Source: an uncultured Erysipelotrichaceae bacterium
Lineage (GTDB): Bacteria; Bacillota_I; Bacilli_A; Acholeplasmatales; Anaeroplasmataceae
DNA length: 15,586 nucleotides
NCBI GenBank assembly: GCA_902783745.1
Contig: CACZRY010000114.1
Span: forward strand, 1-15,586
Direction of reading: 5' to 3'
Shown here: one piece after another, positions 8,601 to 15,525 of the stretch
How the letters are laid out: each line of letters opens with the position of its first letter
Numbering within the stretch: position 1 is the stretch's first letter
Translations under genes and position numbers: made by a program
The notes under the pieces: model-generated
The model's input: only the letters and a program-made list of their open reading frames with translations
Database searches by the model: none
What the model was told of the DNA's origin: nothing

Positions 8601-9182
8601 TGAAATATTAATTAGTGTATCTGACATATATTTAATTAAAGAATCTATTTTATTCTTACCAAATGTATAAGATATCATTAAATATCTAGATACTAATAAT
8701 CTTATCATATGATATTTTTCTTTATGTTCTAAATCTAGTGAGATAGCTTTTACACATTCTTTAATAAATAATTCATTAGAATAAATATTATTTTTATCTA
8801 AATTGTAATCATCTTTTAAGCTTGCAGGATACTTAAATCTATCAATTGTTGCATCTATTCTATTTGATAATTTAGTAGTAGAAATAGGGAAGGATATAAT
8901 ATCATATACTCCTTCTTTTAATGCATTATATTTATAATCTGTATCAGAAAGGTGTGTAAGAATCATTAGAGGAACGTAACAATAAAAACTAGTTTTCTTT
9001 ACTGATTTAATATATTTTAAAACTTCAGTTTTATTATCACAATATATTAAAATCAATGAATAAAAAATATTTGTATCTAATAATTTTGGTACAACTGATT
9101 GTATTGTTGCGTCATATTTTTCCCCTAAATATGACGTATATTCATCATTAAACTTTGTAAGGATTAATAATTTTTCCTTCAT
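5643..9182 (-). CDS. Multi-domain cyclic-di-GMP enzyme: pseudo-REC, degenerate GGDEF, EAL, GAF, PAS-like, GGDEF
   Basis: This 1179-residue protein has no signal peptide or membrane segment. Residues 1-115 resemble a receiver fold but lack the phospho-acceptor Asp and switch Lys (LILIYCDN; DIISFPIS). Residues 130-275 look like a GGDEF domain whose motif has decayed to KGKNDDFF (202-210). The EAL phosphodiesterase domain (about 290-540) is intact: EALVRW (E327), N385, E417, DDFG (446-449), K467, EGVE (501-504), Q521. A GAF-like region follows (575-705), then two PAS-like regions (750-865, 875-1005). The terminal GGDEF cyclase domain (1020-1175) is intact: LDADLFKQIND (D1057, D1059, D1066) and GGDEF at 1099-1103. 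The inhibitory RxxD site is absent (TRSG at 1090-1093). Both making and breaking of cyclic-di-GMP are therefore possible, with the sensory modules presumably setting the balance. AAAGGTGG at 9190-9197 supports the ATG at 9182. GAF and PAS calls are from pattern only. Confidence 0.93.
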   Translation of the reverse strand: MKEKLLILTKFNDEYTSYLGEKYDATIQSVVPKLLDTNIFYSLILIYCDNKTEVLKYIKSVKKTSFYCYVPLMILTHLSDTDYKYNALKEGVYDIISFPISTTKLSNRIDATIDRFKYPASLKDDYNLDKNNIYSNELFIKECVKAISLDLEHKEKYHMIRLLVSRYLMISYTFGKNKIDSLIKYMSDTLINISTKYDMLYGKGKNDDFFILFDGTKDEIIDFIKNYNEAILNEFSDIDPDLVFGITDINDYERPITDYVSEAIQSSEETSFDLDLRYNFYSEEIKEKLILQEEYQARFEDAIKNHEFVVYYQPKFDIINDVVSGAEALVRWKVDDKIIPPGSFIPLFEKNGNIAVLDYYVWEEVCKYLLDRKNKGLLMFPISVNVSRVFLTMSDFVERLDNLLLKYDIEPKYLELEITETIFTDVKIIKAAVSRLREHGFKILMDDFGSAYSSLNVLKEIDFDVLKIDMKFFSTENKKGLNIIKSVLDIANSLDVPAIAEGVENYEYIKLLRQYGCNYVQGYYYSKPLPEDEFNEFVIKNTNQDDLGKFINFYHLNEAVYDFTIATKNYIVVTKKDIAKLLKSFLKELDVDSIAVGETSADGKYFEYIAEESTYLIKPVLGKQIELNDDVKVDAYKKDASDLIIEFKENELPQVKCKRALMFPIANNDTLIGGVFFFRFKEDKSFTLEEERALLRLSSVLSLPIYKETSSKVYNVLDKQNKELEFALDVVSEYKENASYMQLLFINSLKTNPTIFFKYNFETETGWEYTADNNGNLVIHDRPKMKESIDKFVSLVIDDDIKKKFNNILKDHIILDIPSRVDVLFDITTKKQTITPRHVELNIVSYNDRGKKALMATVIDKTREYDEFKVRKEESLSIRDTVFRYLVDNFVSLSMFELDSNTITTYYKEGSEIRTKEFSVDEWYKYRAFRLNLANDTEDKKRYLLDSTIENQNKLPIDVPYNYNFVVESNSDIRYLTGRLIVNIIEGKKVSVFLLRDITNEVKKQIQMNHNLDVLADMVGKDQLTQLYNRNGLIENIDDIKEVLQDGTDQHFLVFLDADLFKQINDKYGHNEGDHALTEIARVLNQFAKTRSGFAYRYGGDEFILILNYYSEEALIDALENINLELKNNNNKYLLKISYGIEMFSSKDLLSLNEESLQKIINSADKKLIEVKKKNNIGR

Positions 9183-9223
9183 ATAATCCCCACCTTTCTT
9201 AAATTTAAAAATCTCTTTATATT

Positions 9224-9252
9224 ATTATATAATATAGGAATAAATAAATCAA
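9224..9252 (-). promoter_or_regulatory. Promoter of the cyclic-di-GMP gene
   Basis: On the minus strand TTGATT (9247-9252) is separated by 17 bp from a perfect TATAAT (9224-9229). It lies in the 92-bp gap between the zinc-ribbon gene and the cyclic-di-GMP gene and would give a leader of about 36 nt. No strong terminator precedes it, so readthrough from the zinc-ribbon gene is also possible. Confidence 0.7.
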
Positions 9253-9274
9253 GAAATCACGATTTTTAGGAATT

Positions 9275-9730
9275 CTATCTAAGTAATGTTGATATAATGC
9301 TTCTAAAATAAGTCATAAATGCTAATGCAATAATTAATATTAAAACTGATAAAATAGTAAAAAGTACATACTTACTAATCTTTATTTTTATGTTTTTATT
9401 TTTACTATAAACACCAATTGAAATAGTTAAAATAATGAAAAACAAAATAAATCCTAAAATAAGATATGAAAAGTTATAGATATTATTTGAAAATACTAAT
9501 GCTATAATCAACACTACATATAATATATAAAAGAGATGATATATTATAGTTAATGGATTATATTTTGCTTCTCTTTCTTTTCTTGGATCATAATTCTTAT
9601 CTAAGTATTTAGGATCTGATACTTTATTTACAAAAACTTTAGTTTCATCAATTGTCATATCATCTCCACAATTTTGGCAATAAGTTGCGTCATCAGGATT
9701 TAATGAATGACATCTCATACATTTTTTCAT
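9275..9730 (-). CDS. Small zinc-ribbon membrane protein, function unknown
   Basis: This 151-residue protein begins with a four-cysteine zinc ribbon, C4-x2-C7 and C18-x2-C21 (MKKCMRCHSL; YCQNCGDD), followed by a charged linker (about 22-58). Three hydrophobic helices follow, at about 61-80, 88-108 and 121-142. There is no signal peptide. The ribbon would be expected on the cytoplasmic side if the short N-terminal region stays inside. Such 'zinc-ribbon plus transmembrane' proteins are common in Bacillota and mostly uncharacterised, so I give no function. GGAGAG at 9736-9741 supports the ATG at 9730. The gene starts 44 nt after the carB stop with no evident promoter of its own, so it is probably transcribed by readthrough from carAB past the hairpin at 9750-9769. 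The lack of any known tie to pyrimidine synthesis suggests chance placement. Confidence 0.85.
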   Translation of the reverse strand: MKKCMRCHSLNPDDATYCQNCGDDMTIDETKVFVNKVSDPKYLDKNYDPRKEREAKYNPLTIIYHLFYILYVVLIIALVFSNNIYNFSYLILGFILFFIILTISIGVYSKNKNIKIKISKYVLFTILSVLILIIALAFMTYFRSIISTLLR

Positions 9731-9749
9731 ATACTCTCTCCATTAATTA

Positions 9750-9769
9750 AAGGAGGCTTTCGCCTCCTT
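9750..9769 (-). terminator. GAAA-loop hairpin between carB and the zinc-ribbon gene, weak terminator or attenuator
   Basis: Arms AAGGAGGC / GCCTCCTT form a perfect 8-bp stem closed by a GAAA (GNRA) tetraloop when read on the minus strand. It starts 5 nt after the carB stop. The tail is only TAATTAATG, a poor U-tract, so termination is probably partial. It lies 8 nt before the Shine-Dalgarno of the next gene and may instead stabilise the carAB mRNA end. Confidence 0.6.
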
Positions 9770-9774
9770 ATTAT

Positions 9775-12700
9775 TTATGCTTTATAGCCATCATTTTTAA
9801 GTTTTGAAATATCAACTAAATTTAGATGCTTTTCATCTTCTCTATTTTCAAGTGAAGTTATTAAAGCTTCAGCTGTATCAATTGCAGTTAAAACTGTTAC
9901 ACCAGTTTCAATTGCATTACGTCTGATTAAGAAACCATCCTTATGATGTTCTTGACCCTTCTTAGGTGTATCAATTACTAAATCTAATTGATGTGCTAAG
10001 ATTAAATCTAAAACTGTATTTTCGCCATCAGCAATTCTATTAACCTTTACTGCAGGGCAACCATTTTGAGTTAAATAATTGTATGTACCTTCAGTTGAGT
10101 AAATAGTATAACCGAACTTATTAAATCTCTTTGCGATAGGAAGAATTTCTTTCTTATCTTCATCACAAACTGTGATAATCATATTCTTATACTTAGGAAG
10201 ACGGATATTTGCTCCTAAGAATGCCTTATATAAAGCTTCATTATAATCTGCTGAAATACCTAAGCATTCACCAGTAGACTTCATTTCAGGTCCTAAGTTA
10301 ATATCAGCACCACGAATCTTTTCGAATGAGAATACTGGCATCTTTATAGCATAATAACCAGCATTTGGTTGTAAGCCTGGCTTATAACCCATTTCTTTGA
10401 TTGTATGTCCTAAAATTGCCTTTGTTGCAAGGTCAACAATAGGAATACCTGTAACCTTAGAAATATATGGTACTGTACGGCTTGAACGAGGGTTAACCTC
10501 GATAATATATACATCATCACCAATTGCAATAAATTGGATATTAATCATACCTAATACATGTAATGCCTTAGCAAGAATTTCTGTATATTCAACAATTCTT
10601 TCCTTAGCCTTCTTAGTGATTTGTTCTGCAGGATATACAGAAATTGAGTCACCAGAGTGAATACCTGTTCTTTCGATATGTTCCATAATACCAGGAATTA
10701 AGATATCCTTACCATCACAAATTGCATCAACTTCTAATTCCTTACCCATTAGATACTTATCTACAAGGATTGGATGTTCTTGTGCAATTTGGTTAATGAT
10801 ATTGATATATTTTTCCATATCTTGATCATTAATTGCAATTCTCATACCTTGACCACCTAATACATATGATGGTCTTACTAATACTGGGTATCCTAAATCA
10901 TGAGCTGCAGCTAAAGCTTCTTCTACTGTAAATACAGTATGACCCTTTGCACGAGGAATATTATTTGATTCAAGAATTTCATCAAATATTTCTCTATCCT
11001 CTGCAGCATCAACGTCCTTAGCATCAGTACCTAAAATAGGTACTCCCATTTGCATTAATGCTTGTGTTAACTTAATTGCAGTTTGTCCACCGAATTGAAC
11101 AACTGCACCTGTTGGATGTTCAATATTAACAATTGATTCAACATCTTCTGCAGTTAATGGTTCAAAATAAAGCTTTGATGCAATATCGAAATCTGTTGAA
11201 ACTGTTTCTGGGTTGTTATTAACAATAATAGTTTCATATCCTTCTTTTTCAAATGACCAAGCTGAATGAACTGAACAGAAGTCGAATTCAATACCTTGAC
11301 CGATACGAATAGGACCAGAGCCTAATACTAATACTCTCTTCTTAGAAGGAGCTTGCTCTTTAACTTCCTCTTCACCATCAAATGTTGAATAATAATATGG
11401 AGTGTGAGCTTCAAATTCACCAGCACATGTATCAACCATCTTGAATCTTGCAGTAATGTTATTAGCATAACGCATCTTCTTGATTTCATTTTCATGCTTT
11501 GCTGTTAACTTAGCAATGAAATGATCTGGGAATTCCATTCTCTTTGCTTCTTTTAATAATTCAACTGTTAAAGGCTTTGTTTTTAATTCAAATTCAAGCT
11601 TAACGATATTATTTAGCTTATCAATAAACCATCTATCAATCTTAGTCTTTTTGTAGATTGTATCATAATCTACATGACGTCTTAATGCTTCAGCAACTCT
11701 CCAGATTCTTCTATCATCAACTATTTCTAATTCTTGACTTAATTGATCTAAAGTTAAATGTGAGAAATCATAAGACATTAATGATTCTACATGCTGTTCA
11801 AGTGAACGAATAGCTTTCATTAAAGCACCTTCGAAGTTTGTACAAATTGACATAACTTCACCAGTAGCCTTCATTTGTGTTGTTAATGTACGCTTAGCAG
11901 TGATGAACTTATCAAATGGTAAACGAGGCATCTTAACTACGCAATAGTCAAGCATAGGTTCAAATGATGCAAATGTCTTTTTAGTAATTGCATTTGGAAT
12001 TTCATCTAATGTATAACCTAAAGCCATCTTTGCAGTAACCTTAGCAATAGGGTAACCTGTTGCCTTAGATGCTAATGCAGACGAACGTGAAACTCTTGGG
12101 TTAACTTCGATAACACAATATTCAAATGAATCAGGGTTTAGGGCATATTGAACATTACATCCACCTGTTACACCTAATTCAGTAATAATTCTTAATGCAG
12201 ATGTTCTTAACATCTGATATTCCTTATCAGATAGAGTTTGTGATGGTGCAACAACAATTGAGTCACCTGTATGAACTCCAACTGGGTCTAGATTTTCCAT
12301 ATTACATACAGTAATACATGTACCATTTCTATCACGCATTACTTCGTATTCAATTTCTTTCCAACCAGCAATAGATCTTTCAACTAATACTTCACCAACT
12401 CTTGATAATCTTAAACCATTAGTTAAGATTTCAACTAATTCAGCTTCATTAGATGCAATACCTCCACCAGAACCACCTAGTGTATATGCAGGTCTTAATA
12501 CAACTGGATAACCAATCTTATTAGCAAATGCGATACCATCAGGTACATTATCAACAACTAAAGATTCAGCAATAGGTTCACCTAGCTTTTCCATAGTTTC
12601 TTTAAATGCTTCACGGTCTTCAGCTCTATAAATAGTTTGGGCTGTTGTACCAATGATTTTAACATCTGGATGCTCATCAAAGAACTTTGAATCCCATAAT

Positions 12701-13002
12701 TCCATAGCTAAGTTTAAACCAGCTTGTCCTCCTAATGTGGGAAGAATTGAATCTGGATGTTCTTTTTCGATTATTTCTCTTACAATATCAACAGTAATAG
12801 GTTCAATATAAACTCTATCAGCGATATTCTTATCTGTCATAATAGTTGCAGGGTTTGAGTTTAATAAAACAACCTCAACGCCTTCTTCTTTTAATGCACG
12901 ACATGCTTGTGTACCAGCATAGTCGAATTCTGCTGCCTGACCAATGATAATTGGACCAGAACCAATAACTAATACCTTTTTAATACTTTCAATTCTAGGC
13001 AT
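9775..13002 (-). CDS. carB: Carbamoyl-phosphate synthase large subunit
   Basis: This 1075-residue protein is full length for CarB. With CarA it makes carbamoyl phosphate from bicarbonate, glutamine-derived ammonia and two ATP, feeding pyrimidine and arginine synthesis in the cytoplasm. The two homologous halves are clear: KVLVIGSGPIIIGQAAEFDYAG (9-30) with ATP-grasp and EVNPR at 299-303, and RVLVLGSGPIRIGQGIEFDF (556-575) with ATP-grasp and EVNPRSSRT at 835-843. The oligomerisation region lies between (about 400-550). HIERTGIHSGDS (775-786) matches the part that binds the activator ornithine in E. coli. A methylglyoxal-synthase-like allosteric domain ends the protein (about 938-1055), with YSTEGT at 968-973. 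The ATG at 13002 lies 1 nt after the carA stop, and its GGGAGG site is formed by the last carA codons, indicating coupled translation. Confidence 0.98.
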   Translation of the reverse strand: MPRIESIKKVLVIGSGPIIIGQAAEFDYAGTQACRALKEEGVEVVLLNSNPATIMTDKNIADRVYIEPITVDIVREIIEKEHPDSILPTLGGQAGLNLAMELWDSKFFDEHPDVKIIGTTAQTIYRAEDREAFKETMEKLGEPIAESLVVDNVPDGIAFANKIGYPVVLRPAYTLGGSGGGIASNEAELVEILTNGLRLSRVGEVLVERSIAGWKEIEYEVMRDRNGTCITVCNMENLDPVGVHTGDSIVVAPSQTLSDKEYQMLRTSALRIITELGVTGGCNVQYALNPDSFEYCVIEVNPRVSRSSALASKATGYPIAKVTAKMALGYTLDEIPNAITKKTFASFEPMLDYCVVKMPRLPFDKFITAKRTLTTQMKATGEVMSICTNFEGALMKAIRSLEQHVESLMSYDFSHLTLDQLSQELEIVDDRRIWRVAEALRRHVDYDTIYKKTKIDRWFIDKLNNIVKLEFELKTKPLTVELLKEAKRMEFPDHFIAKLTAKHENEIKKMRYANNITARFKMVDTCAGEFEAHTPYYYSTFDGEEEVKEQAPSKKRVLVLGSGPIRIGQGIEFDFCSVHSAWSFEKEGYETIIVNNNPETVSTDFDIASKLYFEPLTAEDVESIVNIEHPTGAVVQFGGQTAIKLTQALMQMGVPILGTDAKDVDAAEDREIFDEILESNNIPRAKGHTVFTVEEALAAAHDLGYPVLVRPSYVLGGQGMRIAINDQDMEKYINIINQIAQEHPILVDKYLMGKELEVDAICDGKDILIPGIMEHIERTGIHSGDSISVYPAEQITKKAKERIVEYTEILAKALHVLGMINIQFIAIGDDVYIIEVNPRSSRTVPYISKVTGIPIVDLATKAILGHTIKEMGYKPGLQPNAGYYAIKMPVFSFEKIRGADINLGPEMKSTGECLGISADYNEALYKAFLGANIRLPKYKNMIITVCDEDKKEILPIAKRFNKFGYTIYSTEGTYNYLTQNGCPAVKVNRIADGENTVLDLILAHQLDLVIDTPKKGQEHHKDGFLIRRNAIETGVTVLTAIDTAEALITSLENREDEKHLNLVDISKLKNDGYKA

Positions 13003-13003
13003 C

Positions 13004-14074
13004 TTACTTACCTCCCATCATCTTAATGAATTCGTCAAATAAATATCCTGAGTCAAGTGGACCTGGACAAGCTTCTGGGTGGAATTGAACTGTAAAAATG
13101 TTCTTTCCAACATACTTTAAGCCTTCATTTGTCTTATCATTAACATTTATGAATGCTTCAACAGCAACCTTTGGATCAAGTGATGTTGTATCAACATAAT
13201 ATCCATGGTTTTGAGAAGTAATATATACTCTATTATTCATTAGATCTTTAACTGGGTGATTTCCGCCTCTATGACCATATTTAAGCTTCTTAGTATCAGC
13301 GCCTGTAGCAAGGGCCATTAGCTGATGTCCTAAGCAAATAGCAAAAATAGGAACATTAGAATCATAAAGCTTCTTAATTTCTTTAATGATTTCTACATTA
13401 TCCTTAGGGTCTCCAGGGCCATTTGATAACATAATTCCATCTGGATTATCTTTTAAAATTTCTGCTGCAGGTGTATGAGCTGGGTAAACTGTTACCTTGC
13501 AGCCTCTCTTATTTAAGTTTTTAGCAATAGAAGCCTTTGCACCAAAATCTAATAATGCAACCTTCTTGCCATCCCCTTCTAAGACATATTTTGCAGGACA
13601 TGTTACCTTTTCAACAACGTCCTTAGCCTTAAATGCCTTAATCTTAGGTAATATTTCATTTAGGTCATAATTAGGATTTGTTGTAATCATGCCATTCATT
13701 GTTCCTTCGTCTCTTAACATCTTAGTAAGCTTTCTAGTATCGATACCTTCAATACCACAAATGTTTTGCTTAATTAAGAAATTTTCAACAGAATCATAAT
13801 TTCTGAAGTTAGATTGGAATTTAGCTAACTCCTTAACAATGAATCCATCAACAAATGATTGTCTTGATTCCATATCATCATAGCAAATACCATAATTGCC
13901 AATTAATGGATATGTCATACATACTGCCTGTCCTGCATATGATGGGTCTGTTAAAACCTCAAAATATCCAGTCATTGATGTATTGAAAACAATCTCACTA
14001 ATTACTTCTTTTTGGGCACCAATACTTGTGCCTTCGAATACTGTTCCATCTTGTAAAATAAGAAATGCCTTCAT
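13004..14074 (-). CDS. carA: Carbamoyl-phosphate synthase small subunit (glutaminase)
   Basis: This 356-residue subunit hydrolyses glutamine and passes ammonia to CarB. The N-terminal CarA-specific domain is complete (MKAFLILQDGTVFEGTSIG; NTSMTGYFEVLTDPSYAGQ). The class I glutamine amidotransferase domain (about 170-356) has LSNGPGDP (216-223), the nucleophile C247 in FAICLGHQL, and H332/E334 in VQFHPEACPGP. I chose the ATG at 14074 because AGGGGT lies at 14079-14084 and the protein then starts where family members do. The open frame continues to an upstream ATG at 14152, but the extra 26 residues come from the leader's inverted repeat and have no family match. carA is the first gene of carA-carB, with a promoter near 14169-14211. 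I see no PyrR-binding sequence in the leader. Confidence 0.97.
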   Translation of the reverse strand: MKAFLILQDGTVFEGTSIGAQKEVISEIVFNTSMTGYFEVLTDPSYAGQAVCMTYPLIGNYGICYDDMESRQSFVDGFIVKELAKFQSNFRNYDSVENFLIKQNICGIEGIDTRKLTKMLRDEGTMNGMITTNPNYDLNEILPKIKAFKAKDVVEKVTCPAKYVLEGDGKKVALLDFGAKASIAKNLNKRGCKVTVYPAHTPAAEILKDNPDGIMLSNGPGDPKDNVEIIKEIKKLYDSNVPIFAICLGHQLMALATGADTKKLKYGHRGGNHPVKDLMNNRVYITSQNHGYYVDTTSLDPKVAVEAFINVNDKTNEGLKYVGKNIFTVQFHPEACPGPLDSGYLFDEFIKMMGGK

Positions 14075-14078
14075 CTTT

Positions 14079-14084
14079 ACCCCT
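14079..14084 (-). promoter_or_regulatory. Ribosome binding site that sets the carA start
   Basis: AGGGGT on the minus strand lies 4 nt before the ATG at 14074. It supports the short, family-typical start over the 26-residue longer frame. Confidence 0.65.
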
Positions 14085-14104
14085 GCCGATCTATCTAATT
14101 TTGG

Positions 14105-14143
14105 TATATCGCATACTAATATATACATAGTATATATGATATA
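14105..14143. repeat. Inverted repeat in the carA leader
   Basis: On the minus strand an inner perfect stem ATATATAC / GTATATAT with a 3-nt loop (14119-14137) is enclosed by an outer TATATC / GATATA pair (14138-14143 with 14105-14110), with a 9-nt bulge on one side. It falls in the predicted leader between promoter and carA start. It could be an mRNA hairpin or a regulator site, but it is almost pure A/T and weakly paired. Confidence 0.4.
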
Positions 14144-14168
14144 AATTCGCAAAAATACCCTTGTACCT

Positions 14169-14211
14169 ATTTTATCATTATTTGAATAATAATCAATATC
14201 GAATTTGTCAA
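14169..14211 (-). promoter_or_regulatory. carA promoter region
   Basis: On the minus strand TGATAAAAT gives an extended -10 (TAAAAT at 14169-14174), with TTGATT at 14191-14196 as -35 across a 16-bp spacer. A perfect TTGACA also lies further upstream at 14206-14211 but has no good -10 at the right distance. RNA would start near 14162, giving a leader of about 88 nt. Confidence 0.6.
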
Positions 14212-14269
14212 TTTAGCCCTATATAAAAATGTTTTATATAAAATTAAAATATTATAAAAAAATAAAAAC

Positions 14270-14286
14270 CCCTTATATTATAAGGG
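14270..14286 (-). terminator. Rho-independent terminator after dapL
   Basis: Arms CCCTTAT / ATAAGGG form a 7-bp stem with a 3-nt loop. On the minus strand it is followed by GTTTTTATTTTTTT, a strong U-tract. It ends the dapF-dapL transcript before the car promoter. The rest of 14075-14343 holds the car promoter and leader and no gene that I can see. Confidence 0.85.
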
Positions 14287-14343
14287 TATTTTTATAGTTA
14301 GTTTATATAAACTTAATAGAAATTTTATTTTTAATTTTTTTTA

Positions 14344-15525
14344 TTATAAAACTAAATCCATTCTTCTAATTGCCTCTAAAGTATCTTCTTTAGTACCAAA
14401 TGAAGTTATTCTAAAAAAACCTTCTCCATTCTTACCAAAGCCAACTCCAGGTGTACCTATAACATTACACTTTTCAAGTAAGAATTGAAAAAACTCCCAG
14501 CTTGACATTCCAAAAGGACACTCAAGCCAAATATATGGTGAATTATCACCACCAGAAAACCAAATTCCTTTTTTCTTAAAGAATTCCTTTAATAATCTTG
14601 CGTTTTCCTTATAATAACATAAATTCTTTTGGCATTCTTTTATACCTTCAGTTGTTAACGCAACTGAGGCCGCAACCTGAGTTATATAAGATACTCCATT
14701 AAATTTAGTTGACTGTCTTCTTTTCCAAAGCTTATTTAATAATACACCATTAATATTAATACTTGATGGTACAATTGTATATCCACATCTAATACCTGTG
14801 AATCCTGCAAACTTTGAAAAACTTGCTACCTCAATTGCTATAGATGATGCACCATCAATTTCATAAATTGAATGTGGGACATCATTATCAATAAATGCTT
14901 CATATGCAGCATCATATATAATTAATGATTCTGTTTTTTTAGCAAATGAAACCCATTCTTTTAATTGTTCCTTATTATAAGATGCACCTGTTGGATTATT
15001 TGGTGAACAAATGTATATAATATAGCTCTTACCATATAGACTATCATTTGGTAATGGTAAAAAGTTATTATCTTTATTACCATCAATAAAAATAACATTA
15101 TTGTTATGCATTATATTTGTATCTAAATATACAGGGTATACAGGATCTGGGATTAAGATATTATTTTTACCAAAAATATCTAAAAGATTTCCCATATCTG
15201 ATTTTGCACCATCAGATATAAAAATATCATCTAAATCGATATCAACATTATATCTTTTATAATAAGCTTTAACATTGTTTCTTAAAAAATCATGTCCAAA
15301 TTCAGGTGGATATCCTCTAAATGTATCCTTTACACCCATTTCTTGAGATGCTTTAACCATACCATCAACAATTAATTTAGGTAAAGGTAGGGTAACATCA
15401 CCTATACCTAATCTTATTATTTTTGCATCAGGATTTATCTTTTTATATTCTTTAATCTTTTTATTGATATCAGAAAATAAATAACTTTCTTTTAAATTTA
15501 AATAATTAGTATTTATATTAATCAT
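14344..15525 (-). CDS. dapL: LL-diaminopimelate aminotransferase
   Basis: This 393-residue PLP enzyme transfers an amino group from glutamate to tetrahydrodipicolinate to make LL-diaminopimelate in one step, bypassing the succinyl and acetyl branches. Family features are NYLNLKESYLFSDI near the start (7-20), RLGIGDVTLPLP (38-49), FRGYPPEFGHDFLR (69-82), PDPVYPVY (126-133), SPNNPTG (174-180), YDAAYE (204-209), and SFSKFAGFTGIRCGYT (235-250) with the PLP lysine K238. The family normally reads GYGPEQG where this protein reads GYPPEFG. I chose the ATG at 15525 because AAGGAG lies at 15535-15540 and the protein then aligns with family N-termini; an in-frame TTG at 15543 would place the ribosome site inside the gene. 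It overlaps the dapF stop by 8 nt, so the two are coupled. DapF would convert its product to meso-DAP. Confidence 0.95.
   Translation of the reverse strand: MININTNYLNLKESYLFSDINKKIKEYKKINPDAKIIRLGIGDVTLPLPKLIVDGMVKASQEMGVKDTFRGYPPEFGHDFLRNNVKAYYKRYNVDIDLDDIFISDGAKSDMGNLLDIFGKNNILIPDPVYPVYLDTNIMHNNNVIFIDGNKDNNFLPLPNDSLYGKSYIIYICSPNNPTGASYNKEQLKEWVSFAKKTESLIIYDAAYEAFIDNDVPHSIYEIDGASSIAIEVASFSKFAGFTGIRCGYTIVPSSININGVLLNKLWKRRQSTKFNGVSYITQVAASVALTTEGIKECQKNLCYYKENARLLKEFFKKKGIWFSGGDNSPYIWLECPFGMSSWEFFQFLLEKCNVIGTPGVGFGKNGEGFFRITSFGTKEDTLEAIRRMDLVL

Noticed and set aside
9253..9274. Terminator after the zinc-ribbon gene (AAATC / GATTT)
   Set aside because: The stem is only 5 bp with a 2-nt loop and no G+C-rich core, too weak to call.
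10397..10660. 87-codon open frame on the plus strand
   Set aside because: It is antisense inside carB with no ribosome site or recognisable domain.
13896..14144. 82-codon open frame on the plus strand
   Set aside because: It lies antisense to carA and its leader, has no family resemblance, and is a shadow of the carA frame.
14075..14152. 26-residue N-terminal extension of carA
   Set aside because: The added residues come from the A/T-rich leader repeat and do not match CarA; the ATG at 14074 has its own ribosome site.
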